64,000 bases of DNA from an alpha proteobacterium BAL199 (lineage in GTDB: Bacteria > Pseudomonadota > Alphaproteobacteria > Thalassobaculales > Thalassobaculaceae). Location: contig ABHC01000014.1 in the NCBI GenBank assembly GCA_000171835.1, positions 1 through 64,000 on the forward strand. The letters run 5' to 3'. Both the position numbers and the translations under genes were made by a program. The notes under the pieces were generated by a model, which saw nothing but the letters and a program-made list of their open reading frames with translations, was not told the DNA's origin and searched no databases. Shown piece by piece: positions 61,130 through 64,000 of the stretch. Every line of letters begins with the position of its first letter. Position 1 is the stretch's first letter.

Positions 61130-62434
61130 TCAACCGAGGACCGAGAACGAGCTGTCGGGGTTGACCCGGCGGCGGCGCGAGAAGGTCGCGGTGTCGACCG
61201 TGTGTTCAACGTGCTTCAGGTGAAACGGCATGGCGCGCGCGTCATGATCGCCGCCGTTTTCGACATGCTCGATCAGCCGGGCCATCAGCCGGCCGGCCCC
61301 CGGGGCGTTCTTGAACTGGTTGCCGCTGGTGCCGATCGCCATGAAGAAACCGTCGACGCAGGACCGGTCGTAGATCGGGATCCAGTCGTCCGACACGTCG
61401 TACAGGTCGACCACGCCTTTCGGTCGGGACGCAACCGTCAGCGACGGCACCCGCTGGGCGAACCGATACGCCTGGGTGATCGCCTGCTCGCTCAAGTTCC
61501 GGTCGAAGCCGTCGGGGTCGACCACCTCGCGCGGGTCGCACTCCGGGTCTTCGCTGCCGACCAGGATGTGGTTGCCGGTCTCGGGTCGGACATAGCAGGC
61601 GATGTCGCTGTCGGAGACCACCATGCCTGAACGCGCCACGTCGAAGCCGTCCGGCGCGTCCACGTGCACCACCTCCTGGCGGATCGGCCGGGTCGTGATC
61701 GTCATGTCGCGTTCGGCCCCGGCCAGGGCGTTGACCTTGCCGGAATGTGGGCCGGCGACATTCACCACCACCGGGGCCGCGACCCGGGTGCCGTCGTCCA
61801 GTTCCACGCCTTGCACACGGCCGTTCGCGACCGGGATCGCGACCACCGTCCGGTTGAACAGGAACCGGCCGCCGGCCGCCTCAGCGGCGCGCTGCAGGTT
61901 GTGGCTGGCCAGTTGCGGGTCGTTGACGTAGCCGGCGGTCGGGAAGTACACGCCGCCGTCGAGCTGCCCGCCGGCCGGTGTGGCAAAGGCTGGGTCGTCC
62001 ATCCGTCGGGCCGGCCAGTAGCGCTTCAGATCGTAGATCGGCAGCGCCGTGCGGATCCGATCCGCGTCCCATTCCTCGAACGGGATGTTCAGGCGCGACA
62101 CCGTGTCGACGATGCGGGTCAGCCGACCGTTCTGCTCGGTCTTCATCACCAGACAGCCGCAGTCGCGAAACTCGGCAAGGCCGCGCTCGTCCGGCGCGCC
62201 GAGATAGTCGGCCCAGCCCTTCCAGTCGAAATAGGAGTCATACGCCAGCGCGGTGCCGTCCAGGGTCGAGTAGTGTACCCGGATGATGGCGCAGGAGTTG
62301 CCGGTCGAGCCGTAGCCGGCGGCCGGCAGGCGGTCGACGTTCAGCACGCGGCGGCCGGAGCGGGCCAACTCCAGCCCGATCGCGGCGCCGATGACACCGG
62401 CTCCGATGACGATGGCGTCGTAGGTCTCGCTCAT
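61130..62434 (-). CDS. FAD-dependent oxidoreductase (DAO family)
   Basis: This is a glycine-oxidase/sarcosine-oxidase-like flavoprotein of 434 residues. The N-terminal dinucleotide-binding motif GAGVIGAAIG is near 12-21, and a C-terminal GTSGNQFKNAPG.GRLMA segment closes the FAD site. It probably oxidises an amine or a 2-hydroxyacid in the cytoplasm. It lies 10 bases downstream of sfsA on the same strand, so co-transcription is likely. No partner gene (for example sarcosine oxidase subunits) is adjacent. Confidence 0.86.
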   Translation of the reverse strand: MSETYDAIVIGAGVIGAAIGLELARSGRRVLNVDRLPAAGYGSTGNSCAIIRVHYSTLDGTALAYDSYFDWKGWADYLGAPDERGLAEFRDCGCLVMKTEQNGRLTRIVDTVSRLNIPFEEWDADRIRTALPIYDLKRYWPARRMDDPAFATPAGGQLDGGVYFPTAGYVNDPQLASHNLQRAAEAAGGRFLFNRTVVAIPVANGRVQGVELDDGTRVAAPVVVNVAGPHSGKVNALAGAERDMTITTRPIRQEVVHVDAPDGFDVARSGMVVSDSDIACYVRPETGNHILVGSEDPECDPREVVDPDGFDRNLSEQAITQAYRFAQRVPSLTVASRPKGVVDLYDVSDDWIPIYDRSCVDGFFMAIGTSGNQFKNAPGAGRLMARLIEHVENGGDHDARAMPFHLKHVEHTVDTATFSRRRRVNPDSSFSVLG

Positions 62435-62444
62435 CTTCGTGGCC

Positions 62445-63155
62445 TCAGACGATGACGGGAAGCGGTCGGCGCAGGGTGATCCGTTCCGGGGTGATCGCGC
62501 AATCCCAGGCCAGCACCTCGACCCCGGTCGCCGCCGCGCGGGCCAGGCCGGCGGCGTAGCGCGGGTCGATGTCGGCGGCAGCGATCACCCGGTCGCAATC
62601 CATGCGCTGCACGCAAAACATCATCACGGCGCGATGGCCGTCGGCGGCCATGGTGGCCAGTTCCTCAAGATGCTTGGCGCCGCGCACGGTCACCGAATCA
62701 GGAAACTCGGCGGCGCCGGGGTTCGGGCCGTCCATCCGGCGCAGGTGGACGTTCTTGACCTCGACATAGCAGAGGCCGCGAGCCGGATCCTCCAGCAGCA
62801 GGTCGATCCGGCTGTTGGTGCCATAGCGGACTTCCCGGCGTTGGCTGGCGTAGCCGGCAAGGTCGGGGATCACGCCGGCGGCGATCGCCTCGGCGACGAT
62901 GGCGTTCGGACGGCCGGTGTGGATGCCGACGAGACCGCCGTCGGCTTTCAGCAGTTCCAGGGTGTACGGCAACTTGCGCTTCGGGTCGTCCGAGCGCGAC
63001 AGCCAGGCGTGGAGGCCGGGGGTGTTCAGTCCGGTCATCGCACCGGGGTTCGGGCAATGCGCGGTGACGGTCGTACCGTCGAGGTCGATATCGGCCAGGA
63101 AGCGCTTGTAGCGCCGAATCAGGCGGCCTTCGAGAAGCGGGCGTGGCAAGTCCAT
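62445..63155 (-). CDS. sfsA: SfsA family protein (DNA/RNA nuclease-like)
   Basis: This is the SfsA protein of 236 residues. It was first described as a regulator of sugar fermentation genes, and the family fold is nuclease-like (PD-(D/E)XK type). The motifs [22 protein letters not shown] and YVEVKNVHL (the probable E-x-K) are clear. ATG 63155 ([10 protein letters not shown]) is chosen over a long upstream frame because it matches the family start. It sits between the two methionine aminopeptidase genes. Functional detail beyond the family name is not certain. Confidence 0.9.
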   Translation of the reverse strand: MDLPRPLLEGRLIRRYKRFLADIDLDGTTVTAHCPNPGAMTGLNTPGLHAWLSRSDDPKRKLPYTLELLKADGGLVGIHTGRPNAIVAEAIAAGVIPDLAGYASQRREVRYGTNSRIDLLLEDPARGLCYVEVKNVHLRRMDGPNPGAAEFPDSVTVRGAKHLEELATMAADGHRAVMMFCVQRMDCDRVIAAADIDPRYAAGLARAAATGVEVLAWDCAITPERITLRRPLPVIV

Positions 63156-63237
63156 GGCCGGCACCGTAGTGCGCGGTTTGGACCGGCGCCACCCATCTCG
63201 GACGGACAACTGATCCCTCTGTGAACCCGTTCTCTCA

Positions 63238-63987
63238 TCACCCTGGCAAGGTGAGGACACTGGGACCGCTGCGCGTAGCGACGACCGTGTGTTCGTACTG
63301 AACGGTCGCGGCACGTGGCTGACTATAGAGCGTCCACTCGTCGTCACCGTCCTCGGCCCATTCCGCGCCGAGAGACAGGAACGGTTCGACGGTGAAGGCC
63401 AGGCCGTCATGGATGATCCGCGAGTCAGAAGGGTTCGGCCACGTTGCGATCTCCGTCGGCTCCTCGTGCAGGGAGCGGCCGACGCCATGGCTCGCGAGGT
63501 TCTTCACCAGCGAGTATCCGTTTGCTCGGGCGAAGTGCCCGACAGCCTCGCCAATTCCTGCCAGCGGCTTGTTGGCCTGTGCTTGCCGCAAACCAGTCCA
63601 CATCGCACGGCGTCCGTCGCGGCAAAGCTTGGTAGTCGCGCGCGAGACCGGTGGCATCGCGAAGGACGCGCCGGTATCCGCGAAGAAGCCGCCCAGTTCC
63701 GCCGAGACGTCGATGTTGACGAGGTCGCCCGGCTCGATGCGGCGAGGGCCGGGGATGCCGTGGGCAATCTCCTCGTTGACGCTGATGCAGGTCGCGCCGG
63801 GAAAGCCATACGCCAGTTCCGGTGCTGGCCGAGCCCCGCCTGCCTCCAGGACAACTCGGCCGATCTCATCGAGCTCTGCGGTGGTGATACCCGGTTCGAG
63901 CGCTCTTCTCATCGCTTCCAACGTGTTGGCGACGAGGCGGCCGACCCGTTGCAGTCCGGCAAGTTCATGTTCGTTTGAAACCGTCAT
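63238..63987 (-). CDS. type I methionine aminopeptidase, second copy
   Basis: This is a metallopeptidase of 249 residues with the same fold as the map product. All metal ligands are present: D (NIDVSAE), D (FFADTGAS), H ([10 protein letters not shown]), E (FTVEPFL) and E (VQYEHTV). It differs from the first copy in its loops and lacks that copy's N-terminal extension. ATG 63987 has AGGA upstream, close to the window edge. The role beside the housekeeping enzyme is unknown; extra MetAPs are common in alphaproteobacteria. The coding sequence appears complete. Confidence 0.88.
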   Translation of the reverse strand: MTVSNEHELAGLQRVGRLVANTLEAMRRALEPGITTAELDEIGRVVLEAGGARPAPELAYGFPGATCISVNEEIAHGIPGPRRIEPGDLVNIDVSAELGGFFADTGASFAMPPVSRATTKLCRDGRRAMWTGLRQAQANKPLAGIGEAVGHFARANGYSLVKNLASHGVGRSLHEEPTEIATWPNPSDSRIIHDGLAFTVEPFLSLGAEWAEDGDDEWTLYSQPRAATVQYEHTVVATRSGPSVLTLPG

Positions 63988-64000
63988 CGGGGTTCCTGGT

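Overview
The window is a GC-rich chromosomal segment with tightly packed, mostly monocistronic or short-operon genes, strong GGAGG-type ribosome binding sites and many ATGA/GTGA overlaps. The gene set (TamA/TamB, a cyanide-insensitive type bd oxidase, a TAXI-type TRAP transporter, a DmdC-type acyl-CoA dehydrogenase, an sfsA/map neighbourhood, a Tat-exported ABC binding protein) points to an aerobic, heterotrophic alphaproteobacterium, probably of the Rhodospirillales type. That placement is inference from gene content, not a phylogenetic result.

Layout: 1-1273 is a degenerate ISL3-family insertion sequence forming the left edge. 1.38-4.9 kb holds a two-subunit 3-oxoacid CoA-transferase and a divergent LysR/MFS pair around a 25-bp palindrome. 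5.0-9.5 kb is a CUT1-type ABC importer (ATPase, Tat-signal binding protein, two permeases). It is followed by a convergent flippase-like membrane protein and a sugar-acid dehydratase / atypical SDR / TauD-type dioxygenase operon (10.8-14.1 kb). 14.2-18.7 kb has cioAB and an orphan sensor kinase. 18.7-24.4 kb (minus) is a four-gene transport and catabolism operon: TAXI binding protein, fused TRAP permease, two-domain NIPSNAP protein, and a DgcA/trimethylamine-dehydrogenase-like flavoprotein. 24.6-30.8 kb is tamA-tamB. 30.9-44.1 kb is a mixed housekeeping and metabolic region: thioesterase, small HTH protein, hydroxyacid dehydrogenase, DUF924 protein, lipoproteins, GST, acyl-CoA dehydrogenase, tandem 2-oxoglutarate oxygenases (one broken), D-2-hydroxyacid oxidase, Sua5, an orphan ParA, a TPP-riboswitch-controlled thiM, and an epimerase. 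44.1-54.4 kb carries cysQ, an unaccompanied molybdenum hydroxylase large subunit, an SRAP protein, a membrane protein with a 12-bp repeat, a PAS-GGDEF-EAL protein, a DNA glycosylase coupled to a polysaccharide deacetylase, and a second TauD-type protein. 54.4-64 kb has an SLC12-like permease, a broken yjbQ, an amidase, a creatininase/cytochrome b561 pair, two methionine aminopeptidases, a DAO-type oxidase and sfsA.

Functional themes: uptake and oxidation of small organic acids and possibly methylated amines or sugars (ABC importer, TRAP operon, dehydratase operon, CoA-transferase, several 2-oxoglutarate dioxygenases), cell-envelope assembly (TamA/B, lipoproteins), and signalling (orphan kinase, c-di-GMP protein). 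Three genes carry indels: the transposase N-terminus, one 2OG oxygenase copy, and yjbQ. No rRNA, tRNA, CRISPR array or prophage was recognised. With the starts chosen here no intergenic gap exceeds 300 bases; the largest (10522-10782) shows only AT-rich promoter-like DNA near 10530.
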